DNA of 64,000 bases from Streptomyces pyxinae (lineage in GTDB: Bacteria > Actinomycetota > Actinomycetes > Streptomycetales > Streptomycetaceae), in assembly GCF_024756275.1 (NCBI RefSeq), contig NZ_JANUGQ010000009.1:1-64000 (forward strand), given 5' to 3'. Below, piece by piece: positions 36,168-46,060 of this stretch. The translations under genes and the position numbers were made by a program. The stretch's first letter is position 1, and every line of letters starts with the position of its first letter. The notes under the pieces are model-generated. The model did no database searches. It worked only from the letters and a program-made list of their open reading frames with translations, and was not told the DNA's origin.

Positions 36168-37159
36168 GCCTGCTGGAGATCCGGGGGCTACGGGTGACCT
36201 ATGGCCGGGGGCCGTCCGCCGTGCCCGCCGTCCGGGGCGTGGACCTCACCCTGGCGGCCGGGACGACGCTGGGCATCGCCGGGGAGTCGGGGTGCGGCAA
36301 GTCCACCCTGGCGCTGGCGCTGCTGCGGCTGCTGCCGTCCTCGGCCCGGCTGGCCGGGACGGTGCTGCTGGACGGCGAGGACGTGCTCGGGATGCGCTGG
36401 GGGCGGCTGCGAACGGTGCGCTGGGCGGGCGCCTCGATCGTCTTCCAGGGCGCGATGCACTCGCTCAACGCGGTCCACCGGATCGGTGACCAGATCGCCG
36501 AACCGCTGCTGGTGCACCGCCGGGAGACGGCCGCCGGGGCGCGGCGCCGGGCGGCGGAGCTGCTGGAGCAGGTGGGACTGCCCGCCAGTCGGGCGGGCGC
36601 CTATCCGCACGAGCTGTCCGGGGGGCAGCGGCAGCGGGTGATGATCGCCATGGCGCTGGCCTGCGCGCCCCGGCTGATCGTGGCGGACGAGCCGACCACC
36701 GCCCTCGATGTGATGATCCAGGCGCAGATCCTCCGGCTGATCGAGCGGCTGGTGGCCGAGCAGGGCATCGGTCTGGTGCTGATCAGCCACGACCTCGCGG
36801 TGCTGGCGGACACCTGCGACCGGCTGGCCGTGATGTACGCGGGCCGGGTGGTCGAGGAGGGCCCGGCCCGGACGGTGTACGACGCCGCCGCGCACCCGTA
36901 CGGCCGGGCGCTGTCCGCAGCCTTCCCGCGCGTCGGGGACCCGGCCTCCCGGCGGGCCCCACGCGGACTGCCCGGTGACCCGCCGGACCCGGCCGCGCTG
37001 CCGGACGGCTGTACGTTCCATCCGCGCTGCCCGGTCGCGCTGGCCGGGTGCGCCGAGGAGGACCAGCCGCTCCGGGCGGCGGGCCCGGGCGCCCATCTGG
37101 CCGCCTGTGTCCATGTGGCGGGCGCCCCGGTGGACGGCCCGGCGGGAGGGCGCCCATGA
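36164..37159 (+). CDS. ABC transporter ATPase, DppD/OppD type
   Basis: Encodes 331 residues. Walker A is GESGCGKST, the signature is LSGGQRQRV, and Walker B is [12 protein letters not shown]. The C-terminus has the oligopeptide-transporter extension with the Cys motif [14 protein letters not shown]. The TTG at 36164 is chosen because it overlaps the upstream stop and gives [14 protein letters not shown], the normal family N-terminus; it has no classic ribosome binding site, so coupling is likely. The stop overlaps the next ATG. Confidence 0.9.
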   Translation: MSLLEIRGLRVTYGRGPSAVPAVRGVDLTLAAGTTLGIAGESGCGKSTLALALLRLLPSSARLAGTVLLDGEDVLGMRWGRLRTVRWAGASIVFQGAMHSLNAVHRIGDQIAEPLLVHRRETAAGARRRAAELLEQVGLPASRAGAYPHELSGGQRQRVMIAMALACAPRLIVADEPTTALDVMIQAQILRLIERLVAEQGIGLVLISHDLAVLADTCDRLAVMYAGRVVEEGPARTVYDAAAHPYGRALSAAFPRVGDPASRRAPRGLPGDPPDPAALPDGCTFHPRCPVALAGCAEEDQPLRAAGPGAHLAACVHVAGAPVDGPAGGRP

Positions 37160-38211
37160 CCGGCGCGTACGCCGAGGGGGCGGCCGGGCCCCGGAAAACG
37201 GAGGCGTCCGGCCCACTGCTGGCCGCCACCGGGCTGCGGGTGACCTTCCCCGGACGGCGGGGCGGCCCGGAGGTCCGGGCGGTGGACGGGGTGGAGCTGG
37301 CGATCGGCACCGGGGAGATCGTCGCCCTGGTCGGGGAGTCGGGGTGCGGCAAGTCCACCCTGGCCCGGGCGCTGCTGGGGCTGCTGACACCCTCGGCCGG
37401 GTCGGTGGCCTTCGCCGGGGAGCCGCTGGCGTACCGGGCCCGGGCGCTCAGGGCGTACCGGCGGCGGGTGCAGCTGGTGCTCCAGGACCCGAGCGGCTCG
37501 CTCAACCCCCGGCACACCGTGTACGACGCGGTCGCGGAGGGCCTGCGCGTCCACGGCGTACCGGGCGGGCGGGACGAGCGGACGGCGGTGGCCCGGGCGC
37601 TGGCCCGGGCCGGGCTGCGGCCGCCGGAGCGGTTCTTCGGGCGCTACCCGCACGAGCTGTCGGGCGGCCAGCGGCAGCGGGTGGTGATCGCCGGGGCGCT
37701 GGTGCTGGAGCCGGAGCTGATCGTGGCGGACGAGCCGGTGGCCTCGCTGGACGCCTCGGTGCGCGGCGAGATCCTGGCCCTGCTGCTGCGGCTCCGGGAC
37801 GAACTGGGCCTCGCCGCGCTGGTGGTCACTCACGACCTGGGGCTGGCCTGGAACATCGCGGACCGGGTGGCGGTGATGTACCTGGGCCGGATCGTGGAGA
37901 CCGGCACGGTGGAGGAGGTGCTGTCGGCGCCGCGCCATCCGTACACCCGGGCGCTGCTCTCAGTGCTGCCCGGCGGCGGGGCGGAGCCGGTGGTGCTGAC
38001 CGGTGAGCCGCCGGACCCGGCCCGGGTGCCGGACGGCTGCCGGTTCCATGTGCGCTGCCCCGTACTGGCCTCGGGCGAGGCGGAGCGGGCCGGGGTGGCG
38101 GACGCCTGCCGCACCCGGGACCCGGCGGTGCTGCCCGCGCACGGCCGGGACGCCGCCTGTCACTGGGCGGCGGCGGCCGGACGGGAGCCGGACGGCCGGG
38201 ACGGGGGGTGA
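37156..38211 (+). CDS. ABC transporter ATPase, DppF/OppF type
   Basis: Encodes 351 residues. Walker A is GESGCGKST, the Q-loop region is [14 protein letters not shown], the signature is LSGGQRQRV and Walker B is [14 protein letters not shown]-terminal oligopeptide-transporter extension ([16 protein letters not shown]) ends with DAACHW. It is the partner of the preceding ATPase and the last gene of the operon. No terminator hairpin could be seen in the 424 bases that follow. Confidence 0.9.
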   Translation: MTGAYAEGAAGPRKTEASGPLLAATGLRVTFPGRRGGPEVRAVDGVELAIGTGEIVALVGESGCGKSTLARALLGLLTPSAGSVAFAGEPLAYRARALRAYRRRVQLVLQDPSGSLNPRHTVYDAVAEGLRVHGVPGGRDERTAVARALARAGLRPPERFFGRYPHELSGGQRQRVVIAGALVLEPELIVADEPVASLDASVRGEILALLLRLRDELGLAALVVTHDLGLAWNIADRVAVMYLGRIVETGTVEEVLSAPRHPYTRALLSVLPGGGAEPVVLTGEPPDPARVPDGCRFHVRCPVLASGEAERAGVADACRTRDPAVLPAHGRDAACHWAAAAGREPDGRDGG

Positions 38212-38635
38212 GGCGGAGCGCCGGCATCCCGGCACCGGGGTGCCCCCGACAGCCGGAAAAGACAGGGCGGGCCGGGAGCACCGGAGAAACGGAGCGGGCC
38301 GAGGGATCCGGGGGCCCCGGCGGCCGGACCCGGGAGGGTGGGCCGGGGCGCCCCGGACGGCGGAAGCACCGGGCGGCGGACAGACCGGAACACGCCGGCC
38401 GGCGACCGGACCGACCGGACCGGCAATCCCACCGGCCCGGCTGATCAACCCGCCGTCCGTCCCCCGGCCTCGGCGGACCGACCCGGCGGACGCCTCCACA
38501 GACCCGGCGGACCGGCCCGCCCGGCGCCCCGCGCCTCGGCAGGCACCCGACACCGCGCACGACAAGCTGCCCGACACCGCGCACGACGAACCGCCGACGC
38601 CTCGCCGGACGAGCCCCCTCGGCCGGCGAGCCGCC
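38212..38635. other. Non-coding gap between the ABC operon and ribF
   Basis: This 424-base stretch is convergent space between the transporter operon and ribF. It is very GC-rich, with many CCGG and GGACC words, but I see no gene, no strong hairpin and no ordered repeat. Confidence 0.6.
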
Positions 38636-39574
38636 TCAGCGGGTCAGCTCCCGGGCCTTCTCGACGTCCGCCGCGATGGCCTCCAGCAGCGCCTCGATGG
38701 AGACGAACTTCTCCTGGCCGCGTACGTACGCCTGGAACTCCACGGCCACATGCAGCCCGTACAGCTCAAGGCCCACGCGGTCGATGGCGTACGCCTCCAC
38801 GGTCCGCTCGGTCCCGTCGAACTGCGGGTTGGTGCCGACCGAGATGGCGGCCGGCATCCGCTCGCCCCCGGCGGTCAGCCAGCCCGCGTACACCCCGTCG
38901 GCCGGGATCGCGGTGTGCGGCAGGGTCTCCACATTGGCCGTCGGATAGCCCAGCTCCCGGCCGCGCTGCGCCCCGCGCACCACCACGCCCTCGACCCGGT
39001 GCGGACGGCCCAGGATCTCGGCGGCGCCCGCCACATCGCCCTCGGCCACCAGCCGGCGGGTCAGGGTGGAGGAGAACGGCTCGCCGCCGCCCGCCGTGCC
39101 GCTGACGTAGAGGTCCACGACCTCCACCGTGTAGTCGTACGTCTCACCCAGCTCGGCGAGGAGCGCCACATCACCGGCGGCCCGGTGGCCGAAGCGGAAG
39201 TTCGGGCCCTCCACCACCGCGCACGCGTGCAGCTTCTCGACCAGCACCTTGACGATGAAGTCGGCGGGCGACAGCCGGGAGAAGTCGGTGGTGAACGGCA
39301 GGATCAGCACCGCGTCCACACCGAGCCCGGCCATCAGCTCGGCGCGCCGGTGGTGCGGGGCGAGCAGCGGCGGGTGGCTGCCGGGGCGAACCACCTCGCT
39401 GGGGTGCGGGTCGAAGGTGACGACGACCGAGGGGACGCCGAGCTCCCGGGCCCGCTCCACGGCCCGGCCGATGATCAGCTGGTGACCGCGGTGGACCCCG
39501 TCGTACGAGCCGATGGTGACGACGCTGCGCCCCCAGTCCTGGGGGATGTCCTCCAAGCCACGCCAGCGCTGCAC
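38636..39574 (-). CDS. ribF: Bifunctional riboflavin kinase / FAD synthetase
   Basis: Encodes 312 residues. The N-terminal FMN adenylyltransferase domain has TIGSYDGVHRGHQLIIGRA (nucleotidyl-transferase GxxDGxHxGH motif), and the C-terminal riboflavin kinase domain has GRELGYPTANV and YAGWL. It makes FMN and then FAD from riboflavin in the cytoplasm. The GTG at 39574 has GAGGAG upstream and gives VQRWRGLED, the usual start. It is separated from truB by a 16-bp perfect hairpin, so it probably has its own promoter. In many bacteria rpsO follows ribF, but here rpsO is about 27 kb away. Confidence 0.94.
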   Translation of the reverse strand: MQRWRGLEDIPQDWGRSVVTIGSYDGVHRGHQLIIGRAVERARELGVPSVVVTFDPHPSEVVRPGSHPPLLAPHHRRAELMAGLGVDAVLILPFTTDFSRLSPADFIVKVLVEKLHACAVVEGPNFRFGHRAAGDVALLAELGETYDYTVEVVDLYVSGTAGGGEPFSSTLTRRLVAEGDVAGAAEILGRPHRVEGVVVRGAQRGRELGYPTANVETLPHTAIPADGVYAGWLTAGGERMPAAISVGTNPQFDGTERTVEAYAIDRVGLELYGLHVAVEFQAYVRGQEKFVSIEALLEAIAADVEKARELTR

Positions 39575-39841
39575 TGTGACCGCTCCTCGCCCGAACCCGT
39601 GTACGTCTTGACCGTTGCGCAGGTCTAAGACTGCCATGCCCGGCGCGCGCGGCCCGCATCGGTACCCGGCGCACCGCTTCCGGGACCCGGCGGCCCGCCG
39701 GACGCGCGGCGGCCCGGCGACCGGCACCCCGCCCGGAGGCATGGACGGCGGACCGGCGACCGACACGGCCCGGGGGCGCACAGACAGCGACCCCCGGGAC
39801 GGCGGCCCCGGGGACGCCCGGACGGCAGAAGGCGAACAGCG

Positions 39842-39883
39842 AGGAGCGGGGTGGCGGTCCCGAAGGTCCGCCACCCCGCTCCT
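39842..39883 (-). terminator. Terminator between truB and ribF
   Basis: Perfect 16-bp inverted repeat AGGAGCGGGGTGGCGG / CCGCCACCCCGCTCCT (39842-39857 and 39868-39883) with a 10-base loop, about 105 bases past the truB stop in a 413-base gap. It should end the rimP-to-truB transcripts before ribF. Confidence 0.85.
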
Positions 39884-39987
39884 GGCCCCGCTCCCGGACC
39901 CGGCTCCTGACCGGCCCGGACCGGTCACCCCACAGAGCTCCCGGCCGGTCATGGCCGTCGGGCTCGCTCAGCCTCGCCCGGCCTCGC

Positions 39988-40896
39988 TCAGCCGAACACC
40001 GCCAGGCTCTTCGCCTTGCCGTTCTTCTCCTCCACCAGCGCCAGGAAGCGCCCGTCGGGGCCGAAGGCGGCCACGGGAGCGGAGGGCTGGGCGGGCATGT
40101 CCAGCCGGACGCCGTTGAGCAGCAGCCGGGCGCGCCGCTCGTCCACGTCCCAGCGCGGGAACGCCGCTGCCGCCGCCTCCGCGACCGGCATCACGGTCAG
40201 CTCCTCCTGGAGCTGGTCCAGCGTCCGGGCCGTGTCCAGCTTGTAGGGGCCGACGCGGGTCCGGCGCAGGGCGGTCAGATGGCCGCCCACGCCGAGCGCG
40301 GCACCCAGATCGCGGGCGAGGGCCCGGATGTAGGTGCCCGAGGAGCAGACGACCGAGACGACCAGGTCCACGACCGGGGTGCCGTCCTCGGCGACCGCCT
40401 CCCGGAGGTCGTACACCTGGAAGGAGGAGACGGTGACCGGCCGGGCCGGGATCTCGAACTCCTCGCCGCCACGCACCCGGGCGTACGACCGCTTGCCGTC
40501 GATCTTGATGGCGCTGACCTTCGACGGCACCTGCATGATGTCGCCGGTGAGCGCGGCGACCCCGGCGTCGACCGCCTCCCGGGTCACCCCGGAGGCGTCG
40601 GCGGACGAGGTGATCTCGCCCTCGGCGTCGTCGGTGACCGTGTCCTGGCCGAGCCGGACGGTGCCCAGGTACTCCTTCTCGGTGAGCGCGAGATGGCCGA
40701 GCAGCTTGGTGGCCCGCTCCACGCCCAGGACGAGCACCCCGGTCGCCATCGGGTCCAGCGTGCCCGCGTGGCCGACCCGCCGGGTGCGGGCGATGCCGCG
40801 CATCTTGGCGACCACGTCGTGCGAGGTGAAACCGGCCGGCTTGTCGACGACGATCAGCCCGTCCGGCGGGGTGGCGCGTGTGGTGCCCTGACTCAT
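39988..40896 (-). CDS. truB: tRNA pseudouridine-55 synthase
   Basis: Encodes 302 residues. TruB isomerises U55 in the T-loop of tRNAs. The catalytic motif GHAGTLDPMATG places the nucleophile at D48; the KxY-type motif appears as KEYLGTVRLGQ, and the C-terminal RNA-binding segment includes RRARLLLNG. Its ATG overlaps the rbfA stop (ATGA), so the two are coupled. A few Ala- and Ser-rich loops are typical of GC-rich genomes. Confidence 0.94.
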   Translation of the reverse strand: MSQGTTRATPPDGLIVVDKPAGFTSHDVVAKMRGIARTRRVGHAGTLDPMATGVLVLGVERATKLLGHLALTEKEYLGTVRLGQDTVTDDAEGEITSSADASGVTREAVDAGVAALTGDIMQVPSKVSAIKIDGKRSYARVRGGEEFEIPARPVTVSSFQVYDLREAVAEDGTPVVDLVVSVVCSSGTYIRALARDLGAALGVGGHLTALRRTRVGPYKLDTARTLDQLQEELTVMPVAEAAAAAFPRWDVDERRARLLLNGVRLDMPAQPSAPVAAFGPDGRFLALVEEKNGKAKSLAVFG

Positions 40897-41426
40897 TCGG
40901 CGGTCTTGTCCCTCCCGACGGCACCGGTGTCGTCACCGGTCTCGTCGGCATTGTCGGCGGCGTCTGCGTCCTCGGCGGCGTCAACGGCGTCAGCGGTCTC
41001 GTCGTCGCCCGCCTTGCGGTACGGGTCGGCCTCCCCGGCGTACCGGGCGCCCGAGGAGGTCTCCCGGACCCGGGCGTCGGAGGCACGGGCCTTGTCGAGC
41101 AGATCCTCGATGGTCCGGGCGTTCTCCGGGAGGGCGTCCGCCACGAACGCCAGGGTCGGGGTGAACTTGGTGCCGGCGGCCCGGCCGACCGCCGAGCGGA
41201 GCACGCCCTTGGCGCTCTCCAGCCCCGCCGCCGCACTGGCCCGGTCCTCGTCGTCGCCGTAGACCGTGTAGAAGACCGTGGCCTCCCGCAGGTCACCGGT
41301 GACGCGGGTGTCCGTGATGGTCACATGCGTACCCAGGCGCGGGTCCTTGATGCCGCGCTGCAGCTTCTCGGCGACCACCTCCCGGATGAGGTCCGCCAGC
41401 TTCTTCGCCCGCGCGTTGTCGGCCAC
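40893..41426 (-). CDS. rbfA: 30S ribosome-binding factor A
   Basis: Encodes 177 residues. The core (about 1-115) is the RbfA KH-like domain with RAKKLADLIREVV, IKDPRLGTHVTITDTRV and ATVFYTVYGDD. RbfA helps mature the 16S 5' end in the late 30S subunit. The extra tail of about 60 residues is very acidic and Ala/Asp-rich, a feature seen in actinobacterial RbfA. The GTG at 41426 has AAGGA upstream. Coupled to truB by a 4-base overlap. Confidence 0.93.
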   Translation of the reverse strand: MADNARAKKLADLIREVVAEKLQRGIKDPRLGTHVTITDTRVTGDLREATVFYTVYGDDEDRASAAAGLESAKGVLRSAVGRAAGTKFTPTLAFVADALPENARTIEDLLDKARASDARVRETSSGARYAGEADPYRKAGDDETADAVDAAEDADAADNADETGDDTGAVGRDKTAE

Positions 41427-41451
41427 TGGTCCTTCTCCATTCCTGCCTTGC

Positions 41452-41557
41452 GCCGTACGGCGCGATCGGCCGCGCCGTACCTTCCCGCCGTACGGTCAGT
41501 CTTCTTCTGTGCCGTACGTTCGGTCTTCTGTGCCGTACGTGCCATACGTGCCGTACG
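41452..41557. repeat. Cluster of CCGTACG-type repeats upstream of rbfA
   Basis: Six CCGTAC words and one CATACG occur in about 105 bases, some within longer direct repeats such as GTACGTCAGTCTTCTTC and GTACGGTCAGTCTTCTTC. The cluster fills the gap between ylxP and rbfA. Similar clusters occur at 10960-11080, 51190-51345 and 61320-61475. Confidence 0.6.
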
Positions 41558-41851
41558 TCAGTCTTCTTCAGTGTGGAACCGGCGCCGTACGGACAACAGC
41601 TCCACCTCGGGCCGGGCGGCGACGAGCCGCTCGCACCGGTCCAGTACGTCCGTGATGTGCCCGGCGTCCCCGGACACCACCGCCAGCCCGATCTCGGCCC
41701 GCCGGTGAAGATCCTGGTTGCCGGTCTCGGCCGCGCTCACCGGATACTTCCGCTGGAGTTCCGCGACGATCGGCCGGACGACGGAGCGTTTCTCCTTCAG
41801 CGACCGTACGTCGCCGAGGAGCAGATCGAAGGACAGCGTCCCCACATACAT
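41558..41851 (-). CDS. ylxP: DUF503 family protein YlxP
   Basis: Encodes 97 residues of the DUF503/YlxP family: MYVGTLSFDLLLGDVRSLKEKR at the start, then AETGNQDLHRRAEIGLAVVSGD. The protein is small, probably cytoplasmic, and is commonly encoded between infB and rbfA. Its role in ribosome or RNA metabolism is not firmly established. It starts with ATG at 41851, downstream of the infB terminator, so it may have its own promoter. Confidence 0.88.
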   Translation of the reverse strand: MYVGTLSFDLLLGDVRSLKEKRSVVRPIVAELQRKYPVSAAETGNQDLHRRAEIGLAVVSGDAGHITDVLDRCERLVAARPEVELLSVRRRFHTEED

Positions 41852-41984
41852 GCGTTGCCCGGATCTCCCGCCGGTACGGGTTCGTGTGCCGGCCCGGGGG
41901 ACGTCCCCCGCCCTGCCGGCGCAGCCAGTGGCCCCGCCGGACGGAAGAGAGTGGCGGGACAGAGAAACCGTACACGCAACGGCC

Positions 41985-42022
41985 GGGGCCGATCGACGGA
42001 AATATCTCCGCCGACCGGCCCC
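41985..42022 (-). terminator. infB terminator
   Basis: A 16-bp stem (41985-42000 with 42007-42022) and a 6-base loop, about 160 bases past the infB stop. Two positions mismatch on the plus strand (A-C) but form G-U pairs in minus-strand RNA, which shows the hairpin works leftward, after infB. The remainder of the 329-base gap holds nothing else I recognise. Confidence 0.85.
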
Positions 42023-42180
42023 TGCTGTCGCTGACGCGCCTGGTCACCGTCCCACCGGCCCCGGACCCGGGCTCCGCACAGACGGAACGGGAACCGGGCG
42101 GCCGGTACGAGCCGGGCCACCGGGCCCCGGCGCGCGGTCTCCCGCGCGCCGGGGACGGATCACCGGCTCGGCCGTCCGGG

Positions 42181-45100
42181 TCAGACGCGCGGCTTCTCGC
42201 GCATCTCGTACGTCGCGATGACGTCGTCCACCTTGATGTCGTTGAAGTTTCCGAGGTTGATACCGCCCTCGAAGCCCTCGCGGATCTCGGTGACATCGTC
42301 CTTGAAGCGACGCAGACCGTGGATGGTGAGGTCCTCCGCGATGACCTTGCCGTCGCGGACGAGGCGCGCCTTGGTGTTGCGCCGCACCTCGCCGGAGCGG
42401 ATGAGCACACCGGCGATGTTGCCCAGCTTGGACGAGCGGAAGACCTCGCGGATCTCCGCCGTACCGAGCTCGACCTCTTCGTACTCGGGCTTGAGCATGC
42501 CCTTGAGGGCCGCCTCGATCTCCTCGATGGCCTGGTAGATCACCGAGTAGTACCGGACGTCGACGCCCTCGCGCTCCGCCATCTGCGAGGCACGGCCGGC
42601 CGCGCGGACGTTGAAGCCGATGACGATGGCGTCCGAGCCCATGGCCAGGTCGATGTCCGACTCCGTGACCGCACCGACGCCGCGGTGCAGCACCCGGATG
42701 TCGACCTCCTCGCCCACGTCGAGCTGGAGCAGCGAGGACTCCAGGGCCTCGACCGAACCGGAGGCGTCACCCTTGATGATGAGGTTGAGCTGCTGGATCT
42801 CGCCGGCCTTGAGCACCTTGTCCAGGTCCTCCAGGGAGACGCGGCGCACGCGCTTGGCGAACGCGGCGTTGCGCTCCCGGGCGGCACGCTTCTCGGCGAT
42901 CTGACGGGCCGTACGGTCCTCGTCCACCACCAGGAAGTTGTCACCGGCACCCGGCACGTTGGTCAGACCGAGGACCAGGACCGGAGTCGACGGGGTCGCC
43001 TCCTCCACGTTCTCGCCCTTGTCGTCGAGCATGGCGCGGACACGGCCGTAGGCGTCGCCCGCGACCATGGTGTCCCCGACCCGCAGGGTGCCGCGCTGGA
43101 CCAGGACGGTCGCGACGGCGCCGCGGCCCTTGTCCAGGTGAGCCTCGATCGCGATGCCCTGCGCGTCCTGGTCCGGGTTGGCCCGGAGGTCGAGCGAGGC
43201 GTCGGCGGTGAGGATCACGGCCTCGAGCAGGGAGTCGATGTGCAGACCCTGCTTGGCGGAGATGTCGACGAACATGGTGTCGCCGCCGTACTCCTCGGCC
43301 ACCAGGCCGTACTCGGTCAGCTGACCGCGCACCTTGGTCGGGTCGGCGCCCTCGACGTCGATCTTGTTGACCGCGACCACGATCGGCACGTCCGCGGCCT
43401 TGGCGTGGTTGAGCGCCTCGACCGTCTGCGGCATGACACCGTCGTTGGCCGCGACCACGAGGATCGCGATGTCGGTGGACTTCGCACCACGGGCACGCAT
43501 GGCGGTGAACGCCTCGTGACCCGGGGTGTCGATGAAGGTGATCTTCCGGTCCTCGCCGTTGACCTCGGTCGCGACCTGGTAGGCACCGATGTGCTGGGTG
43601 ATGCCGCCGGCCTCGCCCGCGACCACATTGGTCTTGCGGATCGCGTCCAGCAGTCGGGTCTTGCCGTGGTCGACGTGACCCATGACGGTCACCACCGGCG
43701 GACGGGAGACGAGCAGGTCCTCGCCGCCCTCGTCCTCGCCGAACTCCAGGTCGAAGGACTCGAGCAGCTCGCGGTCCTCCTCCTCCGGGCTGACGATCTG
43801 AACCTGGTAGTTCATCTCGTCACCGAGGAGCTGGAGGGTCTCGTCGGAGACCGACTGGGTCGCGGTGACCATCTCGCCGAGGTTCATCATGACCGCGACG
43901 AGCGACGCCGGGTTGGCGTTGATCTTCTCCGCGAAGTCGGTGAGCGACGCACCGCGCGACAGGCGGACGACCTCGCCGCCACCGCGCGGCAGCATCACGC
44001 CGCCGACCGACGGGGCCTGCATGGCCTCGTACTCCTGGCGCCGCTGCCGCTTCGACTTGCGGCCACGACGGGCCGGGCCGCCGGGACGGCCGAAGGCGCC
44101 CTGCGTGCCACCGCGGCCACCGGGACCGCCGGGACGGCCACCGAAGCCGGGACGACCGCCGAAGCCGCCGCCACCGCCGCCGGGACCACCCGGACGACCG
44201 CCGCCGCCACCGCCACCGGGACGGCCGGCGAAACCGCCGCCACCGCCGCCGGGACCGGCCGGACGACCGGCGAAGCCGGGACGACCGCCGCCGCCACCCG
44301 GACGACCGCCGCCGCCGGGACCGCGGCCGCCGGGGCCACCGCCGGGACGCGGGCCGGCAGCCGGACGCTGCGGCATCATGCCGGGGTTCGGACGGTTGCC
44401 ACCGGGCGCGCCGGGGCCACCGGGACGGGGCGCCTGCGGCCGGGGCATCGCGCCCGGAGTGGGACGGGGACCGCCGGGACCGGCCTGCGGACGCGGACCG
44501 GCGGCGCCGGACTGCGGACGGGGACCGCCCTGACCGCCGCCGGCGCCCTGCGGACGCGGGCCGCCGGGGGCACCGGGGCCGCCCGGACGCGGGGCACCGC
44601 CCGGCCGGGGCGCCTGCGGGCGCGCCATGCCGGTGGAACCGCCGGAGGTGAAGGGGTTGTTGCCCGGACGCGGACCCGCGGGACGGGCACCGCCCGGACG
44701 CGCGGACTGGCCGCCGGGGCGCGGGGCGCCCGGACGGGCACCGCCCTGGCGCTCCTGACGGTCCTGGCGCTCCGAACGCTCCTGGCCGGACTGCTGCGGA
44801 CGGCCGCCCGGACGGGGGCCGGGAGCCGCACCGGGCCGGGGACCGGCGGCCGGGGCCGACGGAGGCGCGGTGAACTCCGGGTTGGCCGGGGCCGGGGAGG
44901 CGGGCGCCGGCTTGGGCGCCGCGGCCGGCTTCGGACCCGGCACCGGGCGCGGGCCGAGGGCCGGCGCCGAGGGCTTCTCGGCCGCCGCCGGCTTCGGCGC
45001 GGGGGCGCCGGGCTTCGGGGCGGCGGGACGGGCCGCCTGCGCCGGGGAGGGCGCGGCGGGCTTGGCGGGGGCGGCCTTGCGGGGCGCGCCCGGCTTCGCA

Positions 45101-45282
45101 GCGGACTTGCCGGCGTTGCCGCCGGGCCCCTGCAGTGCGTCAGTCAGTTTGCGTACCACCGGCGCCTCGATCGTCGAGGACGCCGAACGGACGAATTCAC
45201 CGAGTTCCTGGAGCTTGGCCATGACGACCTTGCTCTCCACACCGAACTCCTTGGCGAGTTCGTATACCCGGACCTTAGCCAC
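42181..45282 (-). CDS. infB: Translation initiation factor IF-2
   Basis: Encodes 1033 residues. The N-terminal IF2_N domain ([17 protein letters not shown], about 1-50) is followed by a long Ala/Pro region and a Gly/Pro/Arg-rich linker (about 60-430). A second IF2_N-like segment near 450 precedes the G domain, with G1 GHVDHGKT near residue 533, DTPGHE near 583 and NKID near 636. Domains II-IV complete the C-terminus. IF-2 positions fMet-tRNA in the 30S P site. The linker is encoded by many GGC/CCG repeats (44090-44340) and could vary in length between strains. The start is GTG at 45282 with AAAGGAG upstream. Confidence 0.96.
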   Translation of the reverse strand: MAKVRVYELAKEFGVESKVVMAKLQELGEFVRSASSTIEAPVVRKLTDALQGPGGNAGKSAAKPGAPRKAAPAKPAAPSPAQAARPAAPKPGAPAPKPAAAEKPSAPALGPRPVPGPKPAAAPKPAPASPAPANPEFTAPPSAPAAGPRPGAAPGPRPGGRPQQSGQERSERQDRQERQGGARPGAPRPGGQSARPGGARPAGPRPGNNPFTSGGSTGMARPQAPRPGGAPRPGGPGAPGGPRPQGAGGGQGGPRPQSGAAGPRPQAGPGGPRPTPGAMPRPQAPRPGGPGAPGGNRPNPGMMPQRPAAGPRPGGGPGGRGPGGGGRPGGGGGRPGFAGRPAGPGGGGGGFAGRPGGGGGGGRPGGPGGGGGGFGGRPGFGGRPGGPGGRGGTQGAFGRPGGPARRGRKSKRQRRQEYEAMQAPSVGGVMLPRGGGEVVRLSRGASLTDFAEKINANPASLVAVMMNLGEMVTATQSVSDETLQLLGDEMNYQVQIVSPEEEDRELLESFDLEFGEDEGGEDLLVSRPPVVTVMGHVDHGKTRLLDAIRKTNVVAGEAGGITQHIGAYQVATEVNGEDRKITFIDTPGHEAFTAMRARGAKSTDIAILVVAANDGVMPQTVEALNHAKAADVPIVVAVNKIDVEGADPTKVRGQLTEYGLVAEEYGGDTMFVDISAKQGLHIDSLLEAVILTADASLDLRANPDQDAQGIAIEAHLDKGRGAVATVLVQRGTLRVGDTMVAGDAYGRVRAMLDDKGENVEEATPSTPVLVLGLTNVPGAGDNFLVVDEDRTARQIAEKRAARERNAAFAKRVRRVSLEDLDKVLKAGEIQQLNLIIKGDASGSVEALESSLLQLDVGEEVDIRVLHRGVGAVTESDIDLAMGSDAIVIGFNVRAAGRASQMAEREGVDVRYYSVIYQAIEEIEAALKGMLKPEYEEVELGTAEIREVFRSSKLGNIAGVLIRSGEVRRNTKARLVRDGKVIAEDLTIHGLRRFKDDVTEIREGFEGGINLGNFNDIKVDDVIATYEMREKPRV

Positions 45283-45332
45283 TTCGCTCCTTTGAGGTCC
45301 GGATTACCGCCGGACCGTCGCTACTTCATGGG

Positions 45333-45365
45333 CGTACTCATCGCGTACTCATCGAGTGCTCATCG
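45333..45365. repeat. Three tandem 11-bp repeats in the infB leader
   Basis: Units CGTACTCATCG, CGTACTCATCG and AGTGCTCATCG lie end to end at 45333-45343, 45344-45354 and 45355-45365, between ylxR and infB. Confidence 0.6.
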
Positions 45366-45431
45366 CAATCTCGACCTACTTCCAACTCGCGAGGTACCTG
45401 AACCGCACGGGGTCCCGTGCCGTACTTCTTC

Positions 45432-45710
45432 TTACGATGCCGCCCGCTCGACGTACCGTCGGAGATCCGCGGTGTCGAGCGGCCCGGGGAGCCGGAAGGC
45501 CCTCGGGAACGCCCGGCGGCGGACCGCCAGGTCGAGACAGACGGAGGCGGGATGCACATAGGCACCCCGACCGGGCAGCGTACCGCGCGGATCGGGGGCA
45601 CAGCCGCCCGCGATCATCACGATGCGCAGCAGATCGCGCTTGGCCGCTCGCTCCCGGCACCCCACACAGGTGCGTTCAGGGCAGGCGCGGGTGTGAGTCC
45701 GGCCAGACAC
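45432..45710 (-). CDS. ylxR: YlxR family RNA-binding protein (DUF448)
   Basis: Encodes 92 residues with the YlxR core motif RTCVGCRERAAKRDLLRIV, then GTLPGRGAYVHP and RRRAFPRAFRL. YlxR proteins sit between nusA and infB in most Gram-positive genomes; they fold like an RNA-binding protein and have been linked to RNase P and gene regulation elsewhere. The GTG at 45710 gives MSGRTHTRA. A TAGACT sequence lies only 5 bases upstream of the start, so a leaderless transcript is conceivable, though no -35 box is clear. Confidence 0.9.
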   Translation of the reverse strand: MSGRTHTRACPERTCVGCRERAAKRDLLRIVMIAGGCAPDPRGTLPGRGAYVHPASVCLDLAVRRRAFPRAFRLPGPLDTADLRRYVERAAS

Positions 45711-46060
45711 GACTAAGTCTACCTCCCCGTACCGACCTCACCTCGATGGGGCGGAGGCCGAACAGTGCTGCCTTCTATGATCGCCGCGATCACGTCGTCG
45801 CACAACGTGATCGGAACGTTGCTTATTCCCCGGCGCCGCGGGGCCAGTCGTACCGGTTGGCGCCACCGGGCCCGGCGTACCGCTCGCCGTTCCGGCGCAC
45901 CGGCCCCGGAAGACCGGTCCGCCCGGCCCCCGGGTGCGGAGGCCGGGCGGGCTCGCCGTACCGGTGCCCGGACCGGAACCGGACCGGAATCGAACCGGAA
46001 CCAGACCCGGTCGGGCCCGGTCCGCTCCGGGTGCCGGCCGGCCCGGGTGCCGGGTGCCGG
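45711..46060. other. Gap between nusA and ylxR with inverted repeat
   Basis: No gene is seen in these 350 bases. A 9-bp inverted repeat CGATCACGT / ACGTGATCG (45787-45795 and 45805-45813) lies in a relatively AT-rich patch about 80 bases before ylxR and may mark a promoter or operator for ylxR-infB. Closer to nusA there are repeated GGAACCGGA words (about 45970-46010). A nusA terminator was not found. Confidence 0.45.

Noticed and set aside
12054..38211. Recent genomic island (horizontally acquired ESX plus transporter)
   Set aside because: No integrase, transposase, attachment-site repeat or tRNA flank was found, codon bias matches the neighbours, and the arrangement resembles what I recall in other streptomycetes.
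41884..45561. 1225-codon plus-strand open frame over infB
   Set aside because: Antisense to infB; composed of Arg/Gly/Ala repeats produced by the IF-2 linker codons.
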